DNA of 64,000 nt from Bradyrhizobium mercantei. Lineage in GTDB: Bacteria > Pseudomonadota > Alphaproteobacteria > Rhizobiales > Xanthobacteraceae. How positions within the stretch are numbered: the first letter of the stretch is position 1; each line of letters opens with the position of its first letter. Made by a program: the position numbers and the translations under genes. This document shows positions 18,343 to 27,003 of this stretch, in pieces. The notes beneath the pieces are model-generated. The model worked only from the letters and a program-made list of their open reading frames with translations. It was not told the DNA's origin and made no database searches. The DNA lies in contig NZ_MKFI01000003.1 of NCBI RefSeq assembly GCF_001982635.1, positions 248,001 to 312,000 on the forward strand, given 5' to 3'.

Positions 18343-18980
18343 TCTGCTCGATCCGCCGATGAACTAATCGCGATTTATTTGCGGAGTTGTTGGGCCGGGG
18401 ACGTTGGGCAGCTCGAAGGCATCGCCACGCGCTGTTCCAGCGTCATGCCCCGGTCGGATTGCGATCCGAGATTGCGGCGGCATTGACATTGGCACGGACA
18501 AAGGCTGCCGCTTCCGTATGTAGCGGAGTTCGTTAGATCGGGCCGGCTGAGGACGGTGCTGGGCAATCGGAAATCCGCGACGTCCACGGTGTACGCGGTG
18601 TAACCCTCGATACGCTATGTTTCCACTATAGCGCGCGTATTTGTTGACTTCCTGACCGAAGAGCTTTCTTAGCTCGGGACATTATTTTTGGCATCGCTGC
18701 TGAGGCCCGAGCGCAAAGGGTCGAAGGCCTCACGCATCGACCGAGAGCGAATAGTCCTATTGCCGACCGCCTGCGTCTCAACAAGTGTTCCGAAACAGGA
18801 GAAGGCTGGCTCGGTCATCTGGATCGGTAGTCATCGGAATTCGGACAGGCGCAGTTGGTGCTGGTGCTCGCAACGACCTAGTTGATGAATTGGACCGGTC
18901 AAATTGGTAATTACTGGCTCTGTTTGGGACGCCAATTCGACGATAAGAACAGGCTGAGTTTTGCTACTTGGGCAGACAAT
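18343..18980. other. 638-bp stretch, nothing recognised
   Basis: Several frames of 60-70 codons occur on both strands but none shows a family motif or ribosome site. It may hold further worn-out coding DNA, as do the neighbouring gaps. The MocR gene promoter should lie near its right end. Confidence 0.4.
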
Positions 18981-20564
18981 ATGACGTCGGAAGACGTGCC
19001 ACTTTTCGGTTTCGCCATCGAATTACCGCCACGTGCGAGGCTCCGCGCGCTTTATGGCGCCCTGAAATCCGCGATCCTTGACGGGCGTCTGGAGCAAGAT
19101 GCCCGCATGCCGCCGTCGCGAAAGCTCGCGAGATCGTTGGGAATTTCGCGCAACACGGCCGTGGCCGCCTACGACCTGCTGCTGAGCGAAGGTTATCTCG
19201 TCGCGCGCGCCGGCGCAGGCACATTTGTCGCGCATCATGCGCGGATCACCGGAAACGAAAGAATTGGGAAGCCCCTCCCGGGCCAGAAGCGTCTATCTCC
19301 GCCGCCGAGTAGGATAGATGATGCGGCTGCGGCGATCCTGAAAGGGACGGGTACTTCCAATCATCCGTTCGATCTTCGGCCCGGCCTTTCGGATAAGTCG
19401 GAATTTCCGTTTGACGTCTGGAGGAGGCTCTCTGCGCGGGCGCTGCGTGGTCTCTCGAAGACACCGGCCGAGTATATGGACCCGGAGGGGCGAATTGAGC
19501 TTCGGCAAGCCATCACAAGTCACATTGCTCATACCCGTGCCGTCGTTTGTGCCGCAGATGATCTCGTTGTCACCAACGGGGCTCAGCAAGCTTTTGACCT
19601 GATTGCGCGAACGTTCGTGACCCCAGGTGGAGTCGTCGCGTTCGAGGACCCTGGCTATCCGCCAGCACGTGCTGCGTTCGCCGCGGCCGGTGCGGAAATG
19701 CGATCGGTCCGCGTTGACTCGGAGGGGATCGTCGTTGATGAGTTGCCGGAGGACGCGCGGATCGTGTTCGTGACGCCTTCGCACCAATTTCCTCTTGGCG
19801 CGGCAATGTCGTTGCGACGCAGAAGCCAGTTGCTTAGCTGGGCTCGTCGCACTGGGGCGATCGTGGTTGAGGATGATTATGATAGCGAGTTCAGGTTCTC
19901 GGGACGTCCCCTGGATGCTTTGCAGATGCTTGATCGCCTCGATGACGCAGGTGGTAGGCACGTGCTCTATGTCGGAACGTTCTCCAAGTCATTGTTTCCG
20001 GCGATCAGGTTGGGTTTCATCGTGACCCCGGGCTGGGCACGGGAAGCTCTCGTTCGATTCAAGGGAATCTCGGATCGACATAGTCCAGTCCTTGCCCAGG
20101 ACACGTTAGCGTCCTTTATTCTAGAAGGTCACCTCGTCCGCCATCTTAGAGGGATGCGTCGCTCCTACGGAGAGCGTCGAGCGTCCTTGCTTGCGGCCGT
20201 TGAGCGGGGAGGCGGCCAGAATCTCAAGATTTTGCCGTCGGAAGAAGTCGGTCTTCATTTCGCGGTCGCACACGAAGTGATCGATGAGGATCTATTCACC
20301 GTCGAAGCCTCTCGCATCGGGCTGAATATCGTCCCCTTGAGCCGATACTTTGTCGATCCTCGACAGGCAGGCACGACCGGCTTCGTCGTAGGTTATGGAC
20401 GGCTTGGTCAAAGTTGTCTTCAGGCGGCGTCTGGCAAGCTGTGCGGTCTCCTAGCCGAGTTTGGTGCTGGATATGCTCCAAATAGGTCAGACGACATGCT
20501 CGCCAAGCAGAGTGGACCGGAGGCATCAGGTGAATCGCGCTCCTTCGGTGGCGCCCCCAGCTGA
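18981..20564 (+). CDS. MocR/PdxR-type transcriptional regulator with aminotransferase domain
   Basis: 527 residues. The N-terminal GntR winged helix (DARMPPSRKLARSLGISRNT) is joined to a class I aminotransferase-like domain. The PLP-binding lysine lies in YVGTFSKSLFPAIRLG and the cofactor Asp region in VVEDDYDSEFRF. Such proteins sense PLP, often together with an amino compound, and regulate vitamin B6, GABA or related genes. The ATG at 18981 gives a normal N-terminus with a weak ribosome site; an upstream in-frame ATG at 18882 would add 33 residues of low-quality sequence. No divergent target gene is obvious. Confidence 0.87.
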   Translation: MTSEDVPLFGFAIELPPRARLRALYGALKSAILDGRLEQDARMPPSRKLARSLGISRNTAVAAYDLLLSEGYLVARAGAGTFVAHHARITGNERIGKPLPGQKRLSPPPSRIDDAAAAILKGTGTSNHPFDLRPGLSDKSEFPFDVWRRLSARALRGLSKTPAEYMDPEGRIELRQAITSHIAHTRAVVCAADDLVVTNGAQQAFDLIARTFVTPGGVVAFEDPGYPPARAAFAAAGAEMRSVRVDSEGIVVDELPEDARIVFVTPSHQFPLGAAMSLRRRSQLLSWARRTGAIVVEDDYDSEFRFSGRPLDALQMLDRLDDAGGRHVLYVGTFSKSLFPAIRLGFIVTPGWAREALVRFKGISDRHSPVLAQDTLASFILEGHLVRHLRGMRRSYGERRASLLAAVERGGGQNLKILPSEEVGLHFAVAHEVIDEDLFTVEASRIGLNIVPLSRYFVDPRQAGTTGFVVGYGRLGQSCLQAASGKLCGLLAEFGAGYAPNRSDDMLAKQSGPEASGESRSFGGAPS

Positions 20565-21009
20565 TTGTCTAATTGGCTCTAGATTTGCATGCATTCGTCA
20601 TGAGCACTGCTCCGCCGTGTTCGAGCCGCGTGGCGGGTGGGTAGCGCATATGTCAACGCTGAACAGACCGGCGATAGGCAAACTGTCGCGCTCTTACCCT
20701 TCTGTTGTTGTCTGCTAGCAGCCAAACAGCCGTCGCGTAGGCCAGCGGAAGCTTTAGGCAGCGTCTCCGTTTAGAGATGGTGACACCTCTCCAACTCGAA
20801 CGTGACAGGCTCAGGCGTGTTGCTCGCAGCGCATTTAGTCGAAAAACTCACGAAGGCGACCGGAGGAGCGTCGGCCCCAAGCAGGCAGGATTTTGGCCGC
20901 GACGAAAAACACGAGCAGCTTGGTCTTCCAAAATCGCGCGAGGTTGGATCTTCTCCATGCCGCTAGTCGGTAGCAAGCTCCGCGCACTGATCGTCAAACG
21001 GAGAAATGT
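20565..21009. other. 445-bp stretch, nothing recognised
   Basis: No frame in this interval carries a recognisable motif. The right end contains the ribosome site of the cupin gene (GGAGAAATGT). Confidence 0.4.
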
Positions 21010-21456
21010 ATGTCGGATCTGAAAGAGCTGTCATCGCGCCTGATTTCAACACCATGGAACCCCGTTTCGCCTGGAGTTTCGTCCCAGTTGCTCGGCGTCT
21101 TCAAGGACAAGGGTTGGATTAGCGTACTCCGCCTGGAGCCTGGTTCCGTCGTCCCTCTGCACCGCCACACTGGCGAGGTGCACGGCTTCGTGTTGGCGGG
21201 GCACCGGCGCCTCGGGCCAGGGGGGGCACTCGTTGGTCCGGGCGAATACACGTTCGAACCGGAAGGCAACGTTGATACGTGGTCGGTCGAAGGTGACGTG
21301 CCGCTGGTCAGTCTGTTCGTCGTGCGTGGGGACGTTGAGTACCTCGACGACAGCCGGGCGGTTCTGCGACGCGAAACCGGACAGTCCAAGCTGGAGGCCT
21401 ATCAGCGAGTTTGCATCGAGAAGGGTGTAGTGCCGGCCGATTTGATGCAACGCTGA
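21010..21456 (+). CDS. cupin-domain protein (ChrR / dihydroxyacetophenone dioxygenase-like)
   Basis: A 148-residue single-domain cupin. Motif 1 is PLHRHTGEVHGFVLAGHRRL, giving metal-ligand histidines and a glutamate, and motif 2 follows near GPGEYTFEPEGNVDTW. The fold resembles ChrR-like cupins and 2,4'-dihydroxyacetophenone dioxygenase. It may be an Fe- or Zn-dependent dioxygenase or a sensor; the reaction is not determined. GGAGA precedes the ATG. Confidence 0.78.
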   Translation: MSDLKELSSRLISTPWNPVSPGVSSQLLGVFKDKGWISVLRLEPGSVVPLHRHTGEVHGFVLAGHRRLGPGGALVGPGEYTFEPEGNVDTWSVEGDVPLVSLFVVRGDVEYLDDSRAVLRRETGQSKLEAYQRVCIEKGVVPADLMQR

Positions 21457-21779
21457 TCGTCATTGATCGCAGTGCGTAATTTCGCGATCTATCAAGCGAA
21501 TATCGTCCCGAGACTCGGCCACCGATCGCTTTTGCGGTCGGCGGTTCTTTCATCTTTCTACGGCGCTACCAGTCTTATGACCCCAAGACCACTTGTCTGC
21601 GTGTTGCGCTGAGTATCACTGCGATATCCGTTGCACGCGGTACGGCGGCGGTCCCACCCGAGCAATCGCCGGCATTATACCTGAGCTGGACCACTTGAGT
21701 TGTCAGTGCTTGGCTCTCGTAAATTGTCCGCCGTCGACTTACCGCTTGTGCTCACTTGACTGGAATGAGGAGCGAGTTG
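21457..21779. other. 323-bp stretch, nothing recognised
   Basis: Short unconvincing frames only. The ribosome site of the next gene (AGGAGCGAG) is at its right edge. Confidence 0.4.
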
Positions 21780-22856
21780 ATGCGGCTACTGCCAGTTGTG
21801 ATGATTCTCGCCATTGTTCTCTGCTGTGCGCGCCAATGCGTCGAACTTGCTTTCGCTTCTGAAAGTGAGGTGGAAGCGGCAACCGCAATACCTGATCCAG
21901 AAAGTGGACAGGGACGTGCGGAAAACGCGGGCCGGGCGCTTCTCGGTCAGATCGCTCCTGCCGTTAAATTAAAAACCATAGACGGCGACACAATCGATCT
22001 TGCTGAACTATATGGCAAACAGCCCGTCTATCTGAAGTTTTGGGCGACCTGGTGTGTACCTTGCCGAGAGCAAATGCTCGCTTTTGCGCGAGACTATGAG
22101 GCGCTCAAGGACAAGGCCACGGTCGTCGCGATCAACACAGGCTTCAACGAGACGTTGGAGGGCGTGCGGCGCTATCGACAGAGGTACGGTCTTCGCATGC
22201 CGATCGTGATCGACGACGGGAGGCTGACGGCTGCGCTCAATTTACGGGTAACACCGCAACATGTGGTGATCGGCCGCGATGGTCGAATTCTTTATGTGGG
22301 GCATCTGGAGGACGCAACGCTTCAACAGGCATTCGCGGCGGCTTTGAAGCAGGAGGGCGGTGGGTCGGCTGTGCAGACGCTGGAGTCTGATCCGACTTTC
22401 GGAGTTGGCGACAAGCCCTATGGCCTGAAATCAGTAGAGACTGCTGCGGGGACATTTCCCGTTGTCGGTCCCCTCGCGGGGCGTGATCTTCGTGCGATTC
22501 TCTTCTTCTCGCCATGGTGCGAGTCCTATCTCGCCAAAAGCAACCCACAAACAGCTGAGGCATGCCGACGAGGGCGCCTCGCAGTCAATCAGCTCTCGCA
22601 ACAGAGAGGACTGCGCTGGCTCGGCATTGCGTCCGGGCTCTGGGCGAGCGAGAAGGATCTCGCGGACTACCGCAAGGAGTCGGAAATCGGCATCCCGTTG
22701 ACCCTCGACGGCTCGGGGCGGCTCTTTCGGGCCTTTGGCGTGCATGACGTCCCGACGATTATCCTGGTCGACCATGACGGGCGAATAGTCTCTAGAATTG
22801 ATCCAAAAGTTGCTAATCCGGCCGAGCGTATCCGTGCGGTGGTTGACGGAGAGTAA
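21780..22856 (+). CDS. exported TlpA-like protein with two thioredoxin-fold domains
   Basis: 358 residues with an N-terminal hydrophobic export segment (LLPVVMILAIVLCC). The first thioredoxin-fold domain carries WATWCVPC with both cysteines (C92, C95) and a cis-Pro loop VTPQHVVI. The second domain begins near ILFFSPWCESYL and retains only one cysteine of the motif, with DVPTIILVD as its cis-Pro loop. The first domain should be redox-active in the periplasm and the second is probably structural or peroxiredoxin-like. The ATG at 21780 has AGGAG upstream and removes eight extra residues. Confidence 0.8.
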   Translation: MRLLPVVMILAIVLCCARQCVELAFASESEVEAATAIPDPESGQGRAENAGRALLGQIAPAVKLKTIDGDTIDLAELYGKQPVYLKFWATWCVPCREQMLAFARDYEALKDKATVVAINTGFNETLEGVRRYRQRYGLRMPIVIDDGRLTAALNLRVTPQHVVIGRDGRILYVGHLEDATLQQAFAAALKQEGGGSAVQTLESDPTFGVGDKPYGLKSVETAAGTFPVVGPLAGRDLRAILFFSPWCESYLAKSNPQTAEACRRGRLAVNQLSQQRGLRWLGIASGLWASEKDLADYRKESEIGIPLTLDGSGRLFRAFGVHDVPTIILVDHDGRIVSRIDPKVANPAERIRAVVDGE

Positions 22857-23318
22857 TGATTACCGGAACGGTGCAGCAGCTAAAGGTTGCATTTCGACCG
22901 GCCAGCCTGTCTTGTACGGTGGACCGGGACGTACCCAATCGGTGCTTAGCTTTTTCGCGGCAGGCGGCGGGTTGGCCGGAGCAAACCATGCCGATCTCGC
23001 AGTCGTCATTCTCAAGCCCTTCGTTTCCTCAGGGAATCACTGGCTAATTGAGTAATATGCCATTTTCCAAGGCTACTTTTTCTTAGATAAAGTTGGCTTG
23101 GACAGGAATTATGCGCGAGTCCTACCGCGGCCATCCGATGTTCGCCGAAACTGCCAAGTTCTGCAAAAGATGCGATCAAGCGGTGTTCAATCCGAACTTT
23201 CAATCCATGCCGTTGACAGCTTTCGAGCCGATGGTTCATCGGGTCTTCTCGACCGTAAAGAACACCATCTATCTAGACGCGCTTCGCTGAGCGGTCGTTT
23301 CGGAAGTGGCCGTGTGGA
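22857..23318. other. 462-bp stretch, nothing recognised
   Basis: A 63-codon frame starts within four bases of the preceding stop codon but has no motif. Another short rightward frame near 23093-23290 is likewise unassigned. Probably non-coding or worn coding DNA ahead of the dadA remnant. Confidence 0.4.
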
Positions 23319-23750
23319 ATGAAGATCACAGTTGGGGCCGATGTTATAGGCGTTGTCTCGGCCTATTACCTATCTGAGGTGGGTCATCAGGTCGTAGTTG
23401 TAGATCGTCAGCGGGGGGGGGCGGCGCTCGAAACGAGCTATGCCAACGCCGGCGAAATTTCGCCTGGCTACGTGTCGCCGTGGGCGGCGTCAGGAGTTCC
23501 TCTTATCGCCATGCGTTGGCTTGTAGCGGAGCATGCCCTGCTAATAATCAGACCGAACTTTGTCCTTGCGATTCTTTCGTGGATTGCGCGGATGATGGTG
23601 CGCAAGCGCAGTGTCAAAAGATATCAGACGAACAAGCAACGCATGCGTCGCCTGGCGGAGTACAGTCGACAAAAGATGATCGAGCGTTGTGGGGAAGTCG
23701 GCACCCAATACGACCACCGGACGCAGGGCACACTTCAGCTGTGCCGCTTC
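23319..23750 (+). pseudogene. D-amino-acid dehydrogenase (DadA-like), truncated remnant
   Basis: The N-terminal third of a DadA-type flavoenzyme is readable: KITVGADVIGVVSAYYLSE, ETSYANAGEISPGYVSPWA, then TQGTLQL near 23740. The FAD motif normally written GAGVIG is degraded to GADVIG and one codon before it is missing. Homology stops near 23745, about 60 bp before repeat copy B. Intact family members have about 415 residues, so about two-thirds are gone. Confidence 0.8.
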
Positions 23751-23812
23751 CCTCCAACAAGAAATCAGAGCTTCGAAATAATAGACCAGCGATGTTGTGT
23801 ACTGCCGCTCAC

Positions 23813-23957
23813 CAAGCGCCACAATTCTGTGCGCCAATCCACGATTTCTTGCGATATCCCACGCCCAATGGCGGCGGCAGCTCCGGCTAGTGGCGATCGC
23901 CAGCACGCGACTAGTCAGCTTAGATGGAAAACGCTCTTACTCCCTCAGGCGAACTTG
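23813..23957. repeat. dispersed repeat, copy B
   Basis: Partner of the repeat at 13251-13412. Block 1 is 23813-23867 and block 2 is 23933-23957, which contains the last codons of the leftward MFS gene (QVRLRE, stop). On the minus strand both block 1 copies can be read as WAWDI followed by a related LA(R/H)RIVALG segment, so the block may derive from coding DNA. Copy B adjoins the point where the dadA remnant is cut off. Confidence 0.7.
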
Positions 23958-25151
23958 GACGAAGGTCGCTCCAGCTGTAGCGACGAGGCCGAGCGCGGCG
24001 GCAAAAATAGTCGCGCCAGATGCAAGTCCCGTGAAATCGATCAGACAGCCCGTCAATACTGGAAGTAGTCCGGCAGGTATGTATCCGCCAACATTCATGA
24101 CCGCGTTCGCCTCCGCTCGGCGGTGCGCCGGCACATGCAGTCCGATCAGCGAAAGACCCCCGAGTTGACCAAGACCTTGGCCCGCGCCGGCGAGCAAGGC
24201 AGCAAGAATCAAGAAACCGGCAAGCGATGCGTCGACCGCAACGGCGATGCTGATCATGGACATGACCGTCGCGGCCGCGCCAATTAGCAAGGTCCTGCGA
24301 ATCGATAGATGCCTGACTGCGAACTGAATGCCCGTTGCGGTCAAGAACATGGCACAAGCCGTTCCTCCCGCCACAAGCGGACTCGTGACATGGAGCAGCT
24401 TCGAAAGAAGCGATGGTCCCAGCGACAACACGAAGGAAGTTGCCGTGATGCCAGGCCCAAAGACAGCAACGCCGACTGCGATTTGTCGCTGGTTGGGGCG
24501 TGGCACGCTCGGAAAACGCAAATGCCAGCCGTCGTTGCGCTCGCGATCGAACCGTTTCTGCGGCAGAGCAAGGACCAAAAGGCCGGTGCACGCCAATACG
24601 ATCAGTTCTGCGGCAAAGATCGGAACTACGGGCTCCGATAGGTGCACCGCTAGTGAGCCCGCCAGTAGGGGGCCCAAGCCGGCACCAAGAACCATGGCTA
24701 CTGAGGCGATCAGCGACGCCAACCTCCGACGATTCGGGCCGCCAAAGTCCACAACGGAGGCCATGCCTGCCGATACGACAACCCCGACAGCGACGCCCGA
24801 CAGGAAGCGGGCGAAGAGCAGAGCGGCGACCGTCGTCGCGGTAGCGAAAAGTACACATGCCAGAATGGCTGCCGCGAGGCCGGGCAACAGAACCGGCTTT
24901 CGGCCATAGCGGTCAGACAGCTGACCGGCCAGCGACAGCGTCACTAGCAGACCCAAGATGTAGGCCGCAAAGATCACCGTTAAAGTGCCGGAAGAGAACC
25001 CGATCTCCCGCTGCCAATAGACGTAAAGCGGCGTCGCCGAATTCGACAGGACGAACACGGCGGTGACCACCCAGGCCGCGCTCCACATGCGCCACGGGCG
25101 CTGCTCCAAGTTTTCTGCGCCTGAAGGGCTACCGATTTCGCAAGTCGTCAT
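23937..25151 (-). CDS. MFS transporter (drug/metabolite exporter type)
   Basis: 404 residues with about twelve membrane segments. The signature loop between TM2 and TM3 is GQLSDRYGRKPVLL. An excellent ribosome site (AGGAGG, 5 nt) precedes the ATG at 25151; the longer in-frame region upstream overlaps the divergent regulator's promoter and is not coding. It is divergent from an ArsR-like regulator with TCGTACA half-sites between them, so it is probably repressed until a substrate appears. The substrate is unknown. Confidence 0.88.
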   Translation of the reverse strand: MTTCEIGSPSGAENLEQRPWRMWSAAWVVTAVFVLSNSATPLYVYWQREIGFSSGTLTVIFAAYILGLLVTLSLAGQLSDRYGRKPVLLPGLAAAILACVLFATATTVAALLFARFLSGVAVGVVVSAGMASVVDFGGPNRRRLASLIASVAMVLGAGLGPLLAGSLAVHLSEPVVPIFAAELIVLACTGLLVLALPQKRFDRERNDGWHLRFPSVPRPNQRQIAVGVAVFGPGITATSFVLSLGPSLLSKLLHVTSPLVAGGTACAMFLTATGIQFAVRHLSIRRTLLIGAAATVMSMISIAVAVDASLAGFLILAALLAGAGQGLGQLGGLSLIGLHVPAHRRAEANAVMNVGGYIPAGLLPVLTGCLIDFTGLASGATIFAAALGLVATAGATFVQVRLRE

Positions 25152-25161
25152 GCCTACCTCC

Positions 25162-25207
25162 TGTACGAGTTTTATCGTACATACCACAGTTCGACAAATC
25201 TCGTACA
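25162..25207. promoter_or_regulatory. operator with TCGTACA half-sites, probably for the ArsR-type regulator
   Basis: TGTACGA (25162-25168), a 6-bp spacer and TCGTACA (25175-25181) form a perfect inverted repeat immediately upstream of the MFS ribosome site. A third TCGTACA follows at 25201-25207. The cluster lies between the divergent exporter and regulator genes and would block the exporter promoter when occupied. Confidence 0.7.
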
Positions 25208-25263
25208 GCGGTGTAGAGGATCGTTCATATCGGTTCGTCAAAACTGCATGAGGATGCGCACGC

Positions 25264-25656
25264 GTGGATGATCTTCCCGAGCCTCTGCCGGAGCCTGCCG
25301 CCAAGGAGATGCGACTGGAATCGATTATGGGCGCGCTCTCGGATCCGCTCCGTCTGGCAATCGTTCGCAAGCTTCTGCTGGAATCGGAGGCCTACGATCA
25401 CACGTGCAACTGGTTTGGCCTTGGCAGGCCGAAATCCTCGTTGACGCATCATTTCAAGGCGCTGCGCGAGGCTGGCTTGATCCGGCAGCGTCAATACGGT
25501 CTTGAACGGCGCAGCCGTCTGCGCATTGAAGACCTGAACCGGTGCTTTCCCGGTCTTTTGGATCTGGTTCGAAACTGGAGAGAGCCGGCGCCTGACGGGG
25601 CCAAGTCGCGGCAGAGGGCCAGCGCGAAAAGGGGCACCGGGACAGGGCGATCATAG
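25264..25656 (+). CDS. ArsR-family winged-helix regulator
   Basis: 130 residues. The recognition region is SSLTHHFKALREAGLIRQRQ, the standard ArsR pattern, preceded by IMGALSDPLRLAIVRKLL. The start is GTG at 25264 with GAGGA about 10 nt upstream; the nearby ATG at 25252 opens a frame that stops after five codons. CNWFGLG in place of a cysteine-pair metal site suggests an organic ligand or redox signal. The basic C-terminal tail is low complexity. It should repress the divergent exporter. Confidence 0.85.
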   Translation: MDDLPEPLPEPAAKEMRLESIMGALSDPLRLAIVRKLLLESEAYDHTCNWFGLGRPKSSLTHHFKALREAGLIRQRQYGLERRSRLRIEDLNRCFPGLLDLVRNWREPAPDGAKSRQRASAKRGTGTGRS

Positions 25657-25718
25657 CCGGCGATTGCCGCCATTGGCCCTGCCGGCTCGATCACCAGTGG
25701 ACCGAGCCGGCACGCTGT

Positions 25719-26666
25719 TCAGTGCTGTGGCACGAAACGCGGCACGTCCTTCCCGTCAAGGTACCCAAGGAGAACGTCGGCAGCTGCGTCTGCAAATTGC
25801 CCGTACATTTCGTCCGTTGGCCAGCCGAGATGCGAGGTGAGGACAACATTGGAAAGGCGCCTCAATGGGTGGGCGGCCGGCAAGGGCTCCTCATCAAAAA
25901 CGTCGAGAGCGGCGCCGGCAATGCGACCATCGGCAAGCGCGTGATATAGTGCCTTCTCGTCGACGATAGCGCCGCGCGCCGTATTGATCAGATATGCGGT
26001 TGGCTTCATTAGCGAGAGCCTCGCCGAATCGATCAGGCCCCGCGAGTCGGGGCTGAGCGTTGCGTGGATCGAGATAACGTCGGAAGAGCGCATCAGGTCA
26101 TTGAGCTCGCGACGTTCTACGCCATGCTGCGCCGCGGTTTCAGCTGTCAGTCGGCTCCCCCAGGCCAGAACCTTCATGTCGAATGCGTTCGTAACCCGGG
26201 CGACGTATTTGCCGATATTTCCAAGGCCCACGATACCGAGCGTTTTGCCGCGTAGAACCCGCGTCATTGGTGTCGGCCATCCTCCCGCCTTCACGGCATG
26301 ATCCACAGAAGGGATCTGACGCATGATCGAGATCATCAATCCGATGGCGAGCTCGCCGGCGGCGGTGCAGAAACCTCCCGTCGCCTTGCCGATGACAATG
26401 CCGCGCTGCTCTGCCGCGGCGAGATCGACGTGATAGGCATGATTGCCCGTCTGGGCGATGATCCTCACATCCGGCAATTGCTCGAGAAGCTCCTTCGTGA
26501 AGCGCGTTCGTTCGCGCGTCGCGACCAGCGCGTCGAAGCCGCGGAGCGCAGAGGCTTCGTCAAAGGGCTTGGTCAGAATCTCGACTTCGGCCCGTTCGCG
26601 CAGACGCCGGACGCCGGCCGTCTCGTGATAGGCGCAATGAAAATCGTCGAGAAAGGCAACGCGCAT
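25719..26666 (-). CDS. D-isomer-specific 2-hydroxyacid dehydrogenase (NAD)
   Basis: 315 residues. The Rossmann motif GIVGLGNIGKYVARV, the substrate/cofactor segment NTARGAIVDEKALYHAL and the catalytic His in VLTSHLGWPTDEM are all present, with DVFDEEPLP carrying the catalytic Glu. The family reduces 2-keto acids or oxidises D-2-hydroxyacids such as glycerate, phosphoglycerate or lactate. GGGAGA lies 8 nt before the ATG at 26666. It is divergent from the flavin dehydrogenase at 27004, and a LysR box lies in the shared gap. Confidence 0.88.
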   Translation of the reverse strand: MRVAFLDDFHCAYHETAGVRRLRERAEVEILTKPFDEASALRGFDALVATRERTRFTKELLEQLPDVRIIAQTGNHAYHVDLAAAEQRGIVIGKATGGFCTAAGELAIGLMISIMRQIPSVDHAVKAGGWPTPMTRVLRGKTLGIVGLGNIGKYVARVTNAFDMKVLAWGSRLTAETAAQHGVERRELNDLMRSSDVISIHATLSPDSRGLIDSARLSLMKPTAYLINTARGAIVDEKALYHALADGRIAGAALDVFDEEPLPAAHPLRRLSNVVLTSHLGWPTDEMYGQFADAAADVLLGYLDGKDVPRFVPQH

Positions 26667-26867
26667 CAAATTTCTCCCGTCTCCTTTGGGGAATCGTGGC
26701 AGCCCAGGGCCCGAAGCTGCATCTGCGGGCCTAGGCCAAATGGAGTGAACCGGACAACCGAGTTTTTCTCGGCGATTGTTGTCTTGGGGTCAACAGCCCG
26801 CCCATCACGCGATCGCTGGTGCCGAACACGCCCTTTTCCGGGCAGGCCGGCCCAAGCCCGTCTCATC

Positions 26868-26884
26868 GTTGCTCTTTAGTCAAC
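26868..26884. promoter_or_regulatory. LysR-type operator box 1
   Basis: GTTGCTCTTTAGTCAAC has GTTG/CAAC arms and contains a T-N11-A core. A nearly identical site with the same flanks (20 of 22 bases over 26865-26886) occurs at 34020, beside the LysR gene of this cluster. TTTCTCGT follows 30 bp after the box start here and 29 bp after it at the other site, so the whole promoter module is shared. It serves the flavin dehydrogenase operon and perhaps the divergent hydroxyacid dehydrogenase. Confidence 0.75.
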
Positions 26885-27003
26885 AAGGACCTCCCAATTT
26901 CTCGTGCTGGCCGCCGGGATGACCTGCCTATGGTCGCCACGTGCCATGCCAGCCCGCTCGGGCACAGCGAAATCAATGAGAAAACGGGCAGGAGGAGACC
27001 ACA

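Noticed and set aside
22856..23047. 63-codon frame overlapping the end of the TlpA-like gene
   Set aside because: The close start suggests coupling, but there is no ribosome site and no protein-like pattern beyond the first residues.
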